DNA from: Edaphobacter flagellatus
GTDB lineage: Bacteria; Acidobacteriota; Terriglobia; Terriglobales; Acidobacteriaceae
Assembly: GCF_025264665.1 (NCBI RefSeq)
Contig: NZ_CP073697.1
Location: forward strand, 1,612,001-1,676,000
Reading direction: 5' to 3'
Length of the DNA stretch: 64,000 nt
Positions 42,031 to 50,176 of this stretch are shown here, piece by piece. Made by a program: the position numbers and the translations under genes. The notes under the pieces were generated by a model. That model was not told the origin of the DNA. It did no database searches and worked only from the letters and a program-made list of their open reading frames with translations. The first letter of the stretch is position 1, and every line of letters starts with the position of its first letter.

Positions 42031-43492
42031 CAGAATCCCAAAAGATGACCGGACTTCCCGTCAGGACTTCCTGGCGTGGCGTCCGGTCATTTTTTTTTTG
42101 CGGCTGCGTCATGCTTTTCGGATCGAGTATCTCCGCGATCTGCTCCTCGCTCAGCAGCTTCTTCTCCCGCGCCAGCTCTACAATCGAGCGGCCACTGGCG
42201 ACGGACTCCTTCACCAGTTCCGCTGCCTTGCGGTAGCCGATATAAGGATTCAGAGCCGTAGCCAGAGCAATCGTGCTCGATGCGTAAAACGCCGTGCGGT
42301 CTTTATTGGCCGTAATGCCGCGGACGCAATGCTCGTCCAGCTGATGCAGCGTATGCGTAAGAATCGTGATCGATTGCAGCGTGTTGTGCGCAATCGTCGG
42401 CATCATCACATTCAGCTCGAGCTGGCCCGCCTGCACCGCCATCGCCGTCGCCGTATCGTTGCCGACCACCTGAAACCCGACCATCGCCGTCAGCTCCGCA
42501 AGCACCGGATTCACCTTGCCCGGCATGATGCTCGACCCCGGCTGCAGGCTGGGCAGGTGAATCTCGTTGAAACCCGTATTCGGCCCCGACGACAGCAGCC
42601 TCAGGTCATTCGAGATGCGGATCATCTCCAGCGCCAGCCCGCGTAGCCCACCGGAGACATCAGCCATCGGCGCGCACGACTGCATCGCGTAGCGCAGATC
42701 GTACGCCGGATGCAGCTCAAGCTTTGCTAGCTTAGCGAGTTTGGCGATAGTCTTCTGGCTGTACTCCGGATGCGTATTCAACCCCGTGCCGACAGCCGAC
42801 CCTCCAAGCCCAAGCGCGTGCAGCGTAACGGCATTGCGCCGTATCGCAGCAGCAGCCTCTTTCACCGCGACGCCATAAGCAGCAAACTCCTGCCCCAGCG
42901 TGATCGGCACCGCATCCTGCATGTGCGTGCGGCCTGCCTTGAGAACGTCTTTGAACTCCCGCGCCTTGACTGCAAAACTCGCAGCCAGCCGGTCGAGCAC
43001 GGGGTACAGCTCCTCAAGTGCAAGCAGCGCAGAGAGCCGCATTGCCGTCGGAAAAACATCGTTCGTCGACTGCCCATAATTAACGTGGTCGTTAGGATGA
43101 ACCTTCTTATACGTGCCAGGCGACTCACCAAGAATCTGCCCTGCACGATTCGCCAGGACCTCGTTCGTATTCATGTGCAGGCTCACACCGGCTCCGGCCT
43201 GAAAGACATCGACGACAAACTCGCCGTCGTGCCTTCCGTCGAGCACCTCCTGCGCTGCCTCCGCAATAGCTCTTCCCTGCTCCGGCGTAATCAAACCCAG
43301 TTCCGCATTGGCCTCCGCCGCAGCCAGCTTGATCATCGCCAGCGCCCGAATGAGGAACGGACTCGCCTTCTGCCCGCTGATGGGAAAGTTCGCAACCGCC
43401 CGGGTCGTCTGCGCTCCATACAGTGCATCGGCCGGAACCTCCACCTCGCCAAGCGAATCCGTCTCTCGCCTCGTCTTCTTTGCAGCAGCCAT
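42023..43492 (-). CDS. aspA: Aspartase/class II fumarase superfamily lyase, probably aspartate ammonia-lyase
   Basis: This 489-residue enzyme would convert aspartate to fumarate and ammonia. Superfamily motifs are QAGAGVSLHMNTNEV, GRTHMQDAVPITLGQE, GGSAVGTGLN and the catalytic-loop signature GSSIMPGKVNP. Aspartase and class II fumarase share these, so substrate is not proven; a class I fumarase next door makes aspartase more likely. ATG 43492 has AGAGGA upstream; the frame extends to 43669 without conservation. The last about 22 residues follow a 10-A tract and run through a terminator hairpin. One extra A would end the protein at MTQPQKKK, close to family length. Confidence 0.82.
   Translation of the reverse strand: MAAAKKTRRETDSLGEVEVPADALYGAQTTRAVANFPISGQKASPFLIRALAMIKLAAAEANAELGLITPEQGRAIAEAAQEVLDGRHDGEFVVDVFQAGAGVSLHMNTNEVLANRAGQILGESPGTYKKVHPNDHVNYGQSTNDVFPTAMRLSALLALEELYPVLDRLAASFAVKAREFKDVLKAGRTHMQDAVPITLGQEFAAYGVAVKEAAAAIRRNAVTLHALGLGGSAVGTGLNTHPEYSQKTIAKLAKLAKLELHPAYDLRYAMQSCAPMADVSGGLRGLALEMIRISNDLRLLSSGPNTGFNEIHLPSLQPGSSIMPGKVNPVLAELTAMVGFQVVGNDTATAMAVQAGQLELNVMMPTIAHNTLQSITILTHTLHQLDEHCVRGITANKDRTAFYASSTIALATALNPYIGYRKAAELVKESVASGRSIVELAREKKLLSEEQIAEILDPKSMTQPQKKNDRTPRQEVLTGSPVIFWDSVT
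42045..42099. terminator. Bidirectional terminator with ten T residues
   Basis: ATGACCGGAC (42045-42054) pairs perfectly with GTCCGGTCAT (42081-42090) and is followed on the plus strand by T (42090-42099), ending the beta-barrel transcript. On the minus strand the stem is followed by CTTTTGGG. The hairpin lies inside the annotated 3' end of the lyase gene. Confidence 0.85.
42090..42099. repeat. Ten-base T homopolymer (A on the lyase coding strand)
   Basis: This run of ten identical bases falls at the last codons of the lyase and just after the terminator stem. In the lyase frame it codes KK followed by N. Homopolymers of this length are slippage-prone in polymerases and in sequencing. Confidence 0.7.
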
Positions 43493-43697
43493 CGCGCGTG
43501 TCCTCTCTAGGTCAGATGCCCGTTCCACCGGAAAGAGACAGTATTTGCCTTTTCCGCGGATTCTGCACAATCGCGCTTCCTCCCGCATATCACGCAGAAC
43601 TTCTGGGACAGAAGTGAGCAGATGAAGTTTTCGATAACCGCGCAGTGCCCGTGAACGCACGACAAGCATCCTTCAGAACCCCTAGAATGATCGTGCT

Positions 43698-45233
43698 ATG
43701 GCCACCATCAAGCAAGCCGACTTTATCCAATCTGTCGCCGACGCGCTGCAGTACATCAGCTACTATCACCCTGAAGACTTCATCACCAACCTCACCCGCG
43801 CCTATGAGCTCGAGCAGTCGCCCGCGGCCAAGGACGCCATGGCGCAGATCCTCATCAACTCGCGCATGTGCGCCGAAGGCCACCGCCCCGTCTGTCAGGA
43901 CACCGGCATCGTCACCGCCTTCGTAAAGGTCGGCATGGAAGCGCGCTGGGAGAACGACGGCAAACCGCTCATGACCGTGCAGCAGATGGTCGATGAAGGC
44001 GTGCGGCAAGCCTACAACTATCCCGACAACAAGCTGCGCGCCAGTATTCTGGCCGACCCCGCATTCTCGCGCAAGAACACCGGCGATAACACGCCCGCAG
44101 TCGTCTCGGTGGAGCTGGTAACCGGCGGCGACGTCGACGTCACAGTCGCCGCCAAAGGCGGCGGCTCCGAGGCGAAGTCGAAGTTCGCCATGCTGAATCC
44201 TTCCGACTCCATCGTCGACTGGGTCATCAAGACCGTGCCCACCATGGGTGCAGGCTGGTGCCCTCCCGGGATGCTCGGTATCGGCATCGGCGGCACGGCA
44301 GAGAAGGCAATGGTGATGGCGAAAGAATCCTTGATGGACCCCATCGACATGCAGGAGCTGATCGCCCGCGGCCCGCAAAGCAAGCTCGAAGAGCTTCGCA
44401 TCGAGCTTTACAACAAGATCAACCAGCTCGGCATCGGCGCGCAGGGCCTCGGCGGACTGACGACCGTACTCGATATCAAGATCAAGGACTACCCGACGCA
44501 TGCGGCCAACCTGCCCATTGCGATGATTCCCAACTGCGCGGCAACCCGGCACGCGCACTTCCATCTCAACGGCTCGGGGCCTGTCGCATTGGAGCCTCCG
44601 TCACTCGAAAGCTGGCCCAAGCTGACCTACGACACGTCGAAGGCCCGTCGCGTGAATCTCGACACCGTCACTCACGACGAGGTAAAGACGTGGAAGCCGG
44701 GCGAGGTGCTGCTCCTCAATGGAAAACTTCTGACCGGCCGCGATGCCGCGCACAAGCGCATGACCGACATGCTCTCGCGCGGAGAAAAACTTCCCGTGGA
44801 CTTCAAGAACCGCTTCATCTACTACGTCGGTCCGGTAGACGCCGTGCGCGATGAGGCCGTAGGACCGGCAGGACCCACCACCGCAACCCGCATGGATAAA
44901 TTCACCCGCCAGATGCTGGAGCAGACCGGACTGCTGGGCATGGTCGGCAAAGCCGAGCGCGGACGTGCCGCCATCGACGCCATCGAGGAATTCGAAGCCG
45001 TGTATCTGATGGCCGTAGGCGGCGCAGCCTATCTGGTTTCGAAGGCGATTCGCAGCTCGAAGCTCCTGGCCTTCGGCGATCTGGGCATGGAGGCCATCTA
45101 CGAGTTCGAGGTCGTGGACATGCCCGTGACCGTGGCCGTCGACTCAAAGGGCACAAGCGTCCACCAAACCGGACCAGCAGAGTGGCAGGCCCGTATCGCC
45201 GGAGCCTTGGCGGGCGTACCAATTCTGCAATAG
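43698..45233 (+). CDS. Class I (4Fe-4S) fumarate hydratase
   Basis: This 511-residue iron-sulfur enzyme interconverts fumarate and malate in the TCA cycle. The N-terminal domain carries cluster cysteine C66 (RPVCQDTG), then GAGWCPPGMLG and NCAATRHAHF supply the other cysteines. The C-terminal domain (about 320-511) has YYVGPVDAVRDEAVGPAGPTTATRMD and ends with GTSVHQTGPAEWQ. The length matches single-chain FumA/FumB enzymes. It is divergent from the aspartase-like lyase with a 205-bp shared upstream region. Such clusters are oxygen-labile. Confidence 0.93.
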   Translation: MATIKQADFIQSVADALQYISYYHPEDFITNLTRAYELEQSPAAKDAMAQILINSRMCAEGHRPVCQDTGIVTAFVKVGMEARWENDGKPLMTVQQMVDEGVRQAYNYPDNKLRASILADPAFSRKNTGDNTPAVVSVELVTGGDVDVTVAAKGGGSEAKSKFAMLNPSDSIVDWVIKTVPTMGAGWCPPGMLGIGIGGTAEKAMVMAKESLMDPIDMQELIARGPQSKLEELRIELYNKINQLGIGAQGLGGLTTVLDIKIKDYPTHAANLPIAMIPNCAATRHAHFHLNGSGPVALEPPSLESWPKLTYDTSKARRVNLDTVTHDEVKTWKPGEVLLLNGKLLTGRDAAHKRMTDMLSRGEKLPVDFKNRFIYYVGPVDAVRDEAVGPAGPTTATRMDKFTRQMLEQTGLLGMVGKAERGRAAIDAIEEFEAVYLMAVGGAAYLVSKAIRSSKLLAFGDLGMEAIYEFEVVDMPVTVAVDSKGTSVHQTGPAEWQARIAGALAGVPILQ

Positions 45234-45604
45234 CTCTCCTGGCTGCCATCCCTTTGAAGCTTCGTGGCTTCCGAGGGATGGACGTCCGGAAAGCTGTCAA
45301 GCCCCGGCTTTTGCAGCAATCTCCGTAACCTGCTGACAACAATGCAGTTACGCAGAAAAATAAATGACCGAAAACTGCCGATTAGTTTCTATCCATTGGC
45401 TAAACTTAAAACACGATCAGAAAAAACCGGATCGAAGCTTCGAAAAAGTCCACAACTCATTTATTTTCAATATTTTTAGGGTTAACTCCTTTCGATGGAA
45501 TATTTTGCATCGAAGCCACCGCACTAAACCATGCAAAATCAATATTTTGCATAAAACATAGGGGAGGGGGAGGACCCCATCCTCCGCTGCGCTAAAATTC
45601 AACC
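45234..45604. other. AT-rich intergenic region with composite repeat
   Basis: This 371-bp gap after the fumarase gene has no gene. It holds composite repeat copy 2 (45294-45574), a 12-bp palindrome TCGAAGCTTCGA (45432-45443), and an inverted repeat ATGCAAAAT/ATTTTGCAT (45531-45552). The next gene begins 31 nt after the G-rich end. Confidence 0.55.
45294..45574 (+). repeat. Composite intergenic repeat, copy 2
   Basis: Ordered blocks are CTGTCAAGCCCC (45294-45305), AACCTGCTGA (from about 45329), AAAACTGCCGATTAGTTTC (45371-45389), GGCTAAACTTAAA (45398-45410), CAATATTTTT (45468-45477), AATATTTTGCAT (about 45499-45510), AATCAATATTTTGCAT (45537-45552) and a G-rich run GGGGAGGGGGAGG (from 45561). 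Order, orientation and overall length match copy 1 at 14109-14378. Confidence 0.6.
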
Positions 45605-46036
45605 ATGTACGAAGATTTCAAAGTGACCGACCGCTGGACTGGCGAGCAGCTTCACTGCACCTGGCAGGGAACCATCGTCGCCATCGCCACCCGCCATGCC
45701 GACGCCACCGACATCCGCTTCTCGGTCAATGGACGCTCCGTCTGGATTGCCCTGCCGAACCTCGCTTGGATCGAGCAGAAGCGCCGCAACGGCAAGGTCA
45801 TCACCGACTACCTCGCCGCGCAGATCGCGGGACGCTACCTCAAGCAGGCCATCGAGTCCGGCTACGACAACGGTCGCGACATGTACACCATGACCGTCGA
45901 CGAGGTCCTGACGCACGCTGATGCCATCGTCCACGAAGCCGGAAGCACCATCAACCTCCCCAGTCTTCCTGTGATTAACGAAAACATCCGCCCCGAAGAC
46001 GAAATGGGAATCCATCTGCCGGGTGAAGCGGTCTAA
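45605..46036 (+). CDS. Hypothetical protein, 143 residues
   Basis: I do not recognise this family. The product starts MYEDFKVTDRWTGEQLHCTW, has no signal peptide or membrane segment, and has mixed charged and hydrophobic stretches consistent with a small soluble alpha/beta protein (beta-like first half, helical YLAAQIAGRYLKQAIE near 80-95). Codon use matches neighbours. It lies 6 nt before the lactonase gene and is probably co-transcribed with it. No ribosome site is clear before ATG 45605. Confidence 0.6.
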   Translation: MYEDFKVTDRWTGEQLHCTWQGTIVAIATRHADATDIRFSVNGRSVWIALPNLAWIEQKRRNGKVITDYLAAQIAGRYLKQAIESGYDNGRDMYTMTVDEVLTHADAIVHEAGSTINLPSLPVINENIRPEDEMGIHLPGEAV

Positions 46037-46042
46037 TTACCA

Positions 46043-47242
46043 ATGACCACGCGCCGCCGCTTTCTTCTTCTGCTGCCGGCTTATGCAGCTTCGGCCCAGA
46101 CCTTTGTCTCGCCCTTCCATCGCCAGAAGCCCGCTCCGGCGATGTCGATGCATGTCTTCATCGGTACCGACACCACCAAGGGAGTCGCGAAGGGCATCTA
46201 CCGCTGCAGCTTCGAAAACGGACATCTCGGCGAACCGGTCCTCGCCGCTGAAACGCAGCGGCCCAGCTTCATGGCCATCTCGCCCCAGCGCGATGCAATG
46301 CATCGTTCCCTCTTCGCCGTCAATGCCATCAACGATCCTGCGGCCACAATCACCAGCTTCAGCCTCGACATGCGCTCCGGCGCGCTGACGCAGAAAAATA
46401 AAGTCTCCTCCGCAGGCGCAGGTCCCTGTTACATCTCGGTCGACTCCACCGGAAAATCCGCCTTCGTCGCCAACTACTTCGGCGGAACCATCGCTTCTTA
46501 TCGCATCCAGTCCGACGGAACGCTCTCCAGTCCCGTCGAAACCTTCGACTATCACGATGCGAAATACGGTGCGCGAGGCCCCAACCCGACGCGTCAGGAC
46601 AAGCCGCATCCACACTCGGTCCACATTTCGCCCGACGATCGCTTCCTCATCGTCAACGATCTCGGCAGCGACTCGTTGACCGTCTACAGCATCGACCCAT
46701 CAACGGCAAAGCTGACTCCCTCCGAACCGCTCGTTACAAACACGCGAGCAGGCTCCGGCCCGCGTCACATTGCCTTCCATCCCAACGGACGCTGGATCTA
46801 CCTCATCAATGAGCTCGACTCCACCATCGACCGCTTCCTCTGGTCGACGACTCGTTCAGCCACGAACCCAAAAGGCCTGCTCATCAACGCCGGAGCAACG
46901 GTCAGTACACTCGCTTCTGGATTCCCCGCAGCAAAGAACACAGCCTCCGAGATCATGGTCTCGCCCGACGGCAACTTCCTCTACGCCTCAAACCGCGGCG
47001 AAGACACGCTCGTTGTCTTCGCCATCAACGATGACGGCTCGCTCAAGGAAGTCCAGCGCATCTCCAGCGGAGGCAAAACACCACGCCACTTCACCTTCGA
47101 TCCCACCTTCCAGTGGATTCTCTGCGGCAACCAGGATTCGGCTTCGATCACCGTCTTCCGCCGCGATCAGGGAACCGGAAAACTGACCGGACCGACGCAG
47201 ACCGTCGCGCTCGACTCACCGTTCTATATCCTTTTCGCCTGA
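46043..47242 (+). CDS. Lactonase family protein (7-bladed beta-propeller), exported
   Basis: This 399-residue protein belongs to the YbhE/6-phosphogluconolactonase-type propeller family. Signs are FIGTDT near the start of the propeller, GAGPCYISVDSTGKSAFVAN, HPHSVHISPDDRFLIV and GSGPRHIAFHPNGRWIYLINE, each a blade repeat. The N-terminus TTRRRFLLLLPAYAASAQ resembles a twin-arginine signal. If exported, it would not be the cytosolic pentose phosphate enzyme, so the substrate is open. It is followed 2 nt later by a small gene. Confidence 0.85.
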   Translation: MTTRRRFLLLLPAYAASAQTFVSPFHRQKPAPAMSMHVFIGTDTTKGVAKGIYRCSFENGHLGEPVLAAETQRPSFMAISPQRDAMHRSLFAVNAINDPAATITSFSLDMRSGALTQKNKVSSAGAGPCYISVDSTGKSAFVANYFGGTIASYRIQSDGTLSSPVETFDYHDAKYGARGPNPTRQDKPHPHSVHISPDDRFLIVNDLGSDSLTVYSIDPSTAKLTPSEPLVTNTRAGSGPRHIAFHPNGRWIYLINELDSTIDRFLWSTTRSATNPKGLLINAGATVSTLASGFPAAKNTASEIMVSPDGNFLYASNRGEDTLVVFAINDDGSLKEVQRISSGGKTPRHFTFDPTFQWILCGNQDSASITVFRRDQGTGKLTGPTQTVALDSPFYILFA

Positions 47243-47244
47243 GC

Positions 47245-47508
47245 ATGTTCGCCCGTCGCCTGCGCATTGAACACATCGACAAAGAAGGCACCGCGCATCC
47301 GTGTCCGATCCACTGGATAGACAACTTCAGCATGCGTAACTTCACCAACGACGCCATCTTCGACGACACGCTACCTATTGCCGACGGCCTTCTCGAAGTC
47401 GGCTACCGCGTCCCGCTCAATCGCCTCGAAGCCAGCATGACCGACTGGTTCCGTCGCAAAAACTACATCGGGCTCGAAGAACGACTACGCGTCTCCGAGC
47501 CCGCATAA
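47245..47508 (+). CDS. Hypothetical protein, 87 residues
   Basis: No family is recognised. The product starts MFARRLRIEHIDKEGTAHPC and contains WIDNFSMRNFTNDAIFDD; it lacks signal or membrane segments. ATG 47245 is 2 nt after the lactonase stop (TGAGCATG), so translation is probably coupled. The frame runs upstream inside the lactonase gene to 47113, which is not a credible start. It converges with apt. Confidence 0.5.
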   Translation: MFARRLRIEHIDKEGTAHPCPIHWIDNFSMRNFTNDAIFDDTLPIADGLLEVGYRVPLNRLEASMTDWFRRKNYIGLEERLRVSEPA

Positions 47509-47522
47509 GTTGGATTAAGAAT

Positions 47523-48068
47523 CTACTCGTCGTAGTGCAACAGGCTGAAGACGTCGTAACCAGGAAACTTGGCTCGGCCCTTCAGGAAGTCCAGCTCGAT
47601 GGCAAAGCCAAGGCCTGCGATCTCGCCACCCATTTGGCGCACCAGCTGCACGGTTGCTTCCATCGTGCCACCCGTGGCCAGCAGGTCGTCGACAATGATG
47701 ACGCGTTGACCGGGCTTGATCGCATCCAGATGAATCTCCAGCGAATCCGTGCCGTATTCCAGGTCGTAGCTGACCTTGGCGGTCTTCGCAGGCAGCTTGT
47801 TCGGCTTGCGCACGGGAACAAATCCCGCGTTCAGGCGATACGCCAGCGCCGGGCCGAAGATGAAGCCGCGCGCCTCAATGCCCAGCACCAGGTCGATCTC
47901 CTTGCCGATATAATACGCGGCGAAGGCGTCGATCAGCTGCGCGAAGCCCGTCTTATCCTTCAGCAGCGTCGTAATGTCGTAAAAAAGAATCCCCGGCTTG
48001 GGAAAATCCGGCACAGTGCGGATCAGCGGCTTCAACGGCTCACAGTTGATCAGGCTTGCATCTTGCAT
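47523..48068 (-). CDS. apt: Adenine phosphoribosyltransferase
   Basis: This 181-residue purine salvage enzyme makes AMP from adenine and PRPP. It shows the type I PRTase loop [17 protein letters not shown] (about 123-139) and the Apt-typical [30 protein letters not shown]. Length fits the family. It is 3 nt downstream of the acylphosphatase gene, so the two probably share an mRNA. Confidence 0.96.
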   Translation of the reverse strand: MQDASLINCEPLKPLIRTVPDFPKPGILFYDITTLLKDKTGFAQLIDAFAAYYIGKEIDLVLGIEARGFIFGPALAYRLNAGFVPVRKPNKLPAKTAKVSYDLEYGTDSLEIHLDAIKPGQRVIIVDDLLATGGTMEATVQLVRQMGGEIAGLGFAIELDFLKGRAKFPGYDVFSLLHYDE

Positions 48069-48071
48069 TCT

Positions 48072-48353
48072 TTACCACGCTCCTTCAATCACAAACGGTC
48101 CCAGCTTCGCGTCTTCGCTTGCATCCAGCTCTTCTTCGATGACGGCATCGACGCGGCTTCCGCGCGAGCCCTTATGCAGTGCCTTCTTCAGTTCGTCCAG
48201 CACTTCAGGTGAGCCTGAAGCGATGACCTCGACGTGACCTGAGTCCGTATTACGAACCCAGCCTCGCAGACCAAGCTCCGCGGCTTCGCGATGTACAAAC
48301 CAGCGAAATCCAACGCCCTGCACACGGCCTTTGACGAGATAGTAGCGAACCAT
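48072..48353 (-). CDS. Acylphosphatase
   Basis: This 93-residue enzyme hydrolyses acyl phosphates. The active-site signature GRVQGVGFRWFV holds catalytic R17, and GWVRNTDSGHVEV holds N35. Length is typical (about 90-100). It precedes apt by 3 nt and follows efp by a terminator. Confidence 0.94.
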   Translation of the reverse strand: MVRYYLVKGRVQGVGFRWFVHREAAELGLRGWVRNTDSGHVEVIASGSPEVLDELKKALHKGSRGSRVDAVIEEELDASEDAKLGPFVIEGAW

Positions 48354-48405
48354 GAGGATTCAGTTTCGCAGAGCGATGCGCCACGCGCAACAATGCACCG
48401 CAGAC

Positions 48406-48434
48406 AAAAGAGGCAGAGCACCGCGCTCTGCCTC
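48406..48434 (-). terminator. Terminator for efp
   Basis: GAGGCAGAGC (48410-48419) pairs perfectly with GCTCTGCCTC (48425-48434). On the minus strand the stem runs into TTTTGTC, 19 nt after the efp stop. Confidence 0.8.
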
Positions 48435-48452
48435 CCAGTTGTCTCATTGAGA

Positions 48453-49013
48453 CTAAGCGCGGCTCATATAGGCGCCTTCGGCCGTATCCACGCGGATCTT
48501 CTCACCTTCGTTGATGAACGGAGGCACCTGGACCACTAGGCCCGTCTCGAGTTTCGCAGGCTTGGTCACTGAGGAAGCGGTGGCTGACTTGATGCCTGGC
48601 TCCGTCTCGACGACAGTCATCTCGACCACATTAGGCAACTCGATACCTACGGCCTTGCCGTCGTGAAAGCTGACGGCGATGGTGAGATTGGGTAACAGGT
48701 AGTCCACGGCATCGCCCAGCGTCTCGCGCTTCAGATGCGTCTGCTCGAAGGTCTCCATGTCCATGAAGTAGTAGTCGTCACCGTCGTTGTACAGGTACTC
48801 CATCTTCACTTCGTCAACGACGACGCGGTCGATCGGGTCGGGCGAGCGAAAGCGCTCGACGAACATCGCGCCGGTGCGGATGTTACGCAGCTTCGCCTGG
48901 ATAAAGGCGCGGAGATTGCCCGGCGTCCGGTGCTCCACCGAAAAGACGAGGTGGAGATCGTCCTTGAACTTGATAACCATGCCCGGGCGCATCTGCGTTG
49001 CGGGAATCGACAT
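48453..49013 (-). CDS. efp: Translation elongation factor P
   Basis: This 186-residue protein relieves ribosome stalling at polyproline. It has the three EF-P domains: KOW-like N-terminal (about 1-65), central OB (about 68-125) and C-terminal OB ending KIRVDTAEGAYMSRA, close to the E. coli IKVDTRSGEYVSR. The domain I loop reads RTPGNLRAF, where E. coli has VKPGKGQAF, so Asn33 replaces the modified Lys34. The length is normal. ATG 49013. It seems to be a single-gene unit. Confidence 0.96.
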   Translation of the reverse strand: MSIPATQMRPGMVIKFKDDLHLVFSVEHRTPGNLRAFIQAKLRNIRTGAMFVERFRSPDPIDRVVVDEVKMEYLYNDGDDYYFMDMETFEQTHLKRETLGDAVDYLLPNLTIAVSFHDGKAVGIELPNVVEMTVVETEPGIKSATASSVTKPAKLETGLVVQVPPFINEGEKIRVDTAEGAYMSRA

Positions 49014-49137
49014 AAAAAACCCCTGATCTCTGCTGAAGTTCAGCTTGTTTTTAAGAGTTTGTCCGGCGGCGCACCAGCAGGCAGCCGATCATCCAGACCT
49101 CTCTTTATTGTACCGCAGCAGGGCCCGCAAAGCCGCG

Positions 49138-50160
49138 TCAGTGGCCACCGAATAGCCTCTTGAAGAAGTGTCCTATCGAGCGGAAAACATTGCCACTTGA
49201 AGGCGCAGGAGGAGGAGGCGGAGCCTCTGCACGCACCGTTGTACTGGTAGTCGTGCTGTTTTGCTGCGTCTCTGCAGCTGGTACGGCGCTTGTATTTGCC
49301 GCAGTATTTTTTGCCGTTCCCGTGACCCCAGGATCGCCACCGATGGCGGGATTGCCATTGTTGCCTTCGCCATAACTCAACGATGTTGATACCTGCGCAT
49401 GCACCTGGCCCTGCGGAGCAGCAGGAGGCAAGGAGCTCGTGGGAGAAAGTCCGGCGCTGACTGCAGCAGGAAATGGATGCTGTTCCGCCGCCGCTTTAGA
49501 CGTGTTGCCGGCAACCTGCGTTCCAGGAGTCGCTGGCGTTCCTCCATGCGCACCGGCATCGGCAACCGAGATCACAGGCTCAGACGGACATCCACACGGC
49601 TCGCTCTCGTGATCGACGACCTCTTTCAGACTCCCACGTTCGAAAAGCACATGCTGATCCGCATGAAGCTGATAGTTCGATTCGCCAAACTGATCGGCTA
49701 CTTTCAGAACTGGAGCAGCGCTGCCCCGGTTCTCCACACAGGTATCACCGTTACGAGCAACACGCAGTCGCAGGTCCAGCTCTCCCGCAGAATCCATGGT
49801 GAAGCGCAGATCCGGCGTCATCACGACATCGTTCGACGTAACTCGTGTCGCAATCTCAACCGCACCGCGATCGAGAGCCAACATCAATGGAACATCCTTT
49901 GTGCCCTTGCCAGCGGTAATGTGCAGGCCGCTTGTCGCACATACCTTCACGGTACCGCCGCGCTTCAGGGCAATCTCTGCCGTGCGGTCGCGAGCTGTTA
50001 CCGTCGATGCCCCCTGCAGGATCGCCCGTCCGTTCGAGACTTCCAGCGCTCCGGCAACCGTCGCGTCTGCGATTCCGACTGAGCCGATCGACTGCTGCGC
50101 TTGCGCGTGGATACCAACCAGCGTGCACAGCGCACCCATCGTCATTAGTCGTCGACGCAT
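49138..50160 (-). CDS. Exported FecR-like protein with low-complexity C-terminus
   Basis: This 340-residue protein from ATG 50160 (MRRRLMTMG) has a signal peptide (cleavage near AQAQQ) and a FecR-like beta-rich region (about 20-180; ISNGRAILQGASTVTARDRTAEIAL-like pattern with conserved Gly/Ser turns). A Ser/Thr/Ala/Pro-rich linker with PPPPPAP follows, then a short basic-aromatic tail VFRSIGHFFKRLFGGH. The FecR assignment rests on pattern, not on a full motif. It follows pabA/trpG by 16 nt on the same strand. The function is unknown; no sigma factor or TonB receptor is adjacent. Confidence 0.6.
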   Translation of the reverse strand: MRRRLMTMGALCTLVGIHAQAQQSIGSVGIADATVAGALEVSNGRAILQGASTVTARDRTAEIALKRGGTVKVCATSGLHITAGKGTKDVPLMLALDRGAVEIATRVTSNDVVMTPDLRFTMDSAGELDLRLRVARNGDTCVENRGSAAPVLKVADQFGESNYQLHADQHVLFERGSLKEVVDHESEPCGCPSEPVISVADAGAHGGTPATPGTQVAGNTSKAAAEQHPFPAAVSAGLSPTSSLPPAAPQGQVHAQVSTSLSYGEGNNGNPAIGGDPGVTGTAKNTAANTSAVPAAETQQNSTTTSTTVRAEAPPPPPAPSSGNVFRSIGHFFKRLFGGH

Positions 50161-50176
50161 GTCAGCTTCGCTCCAC

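Noticed and set aside
45531..45552. Inverted repeat ATGCAAAAT/ATTTTGCAT as a stand-alone operator
   Set aside because: It arises from repeated AATATTTTGCAT units within the composite repeat, so I treat it as part of that element.
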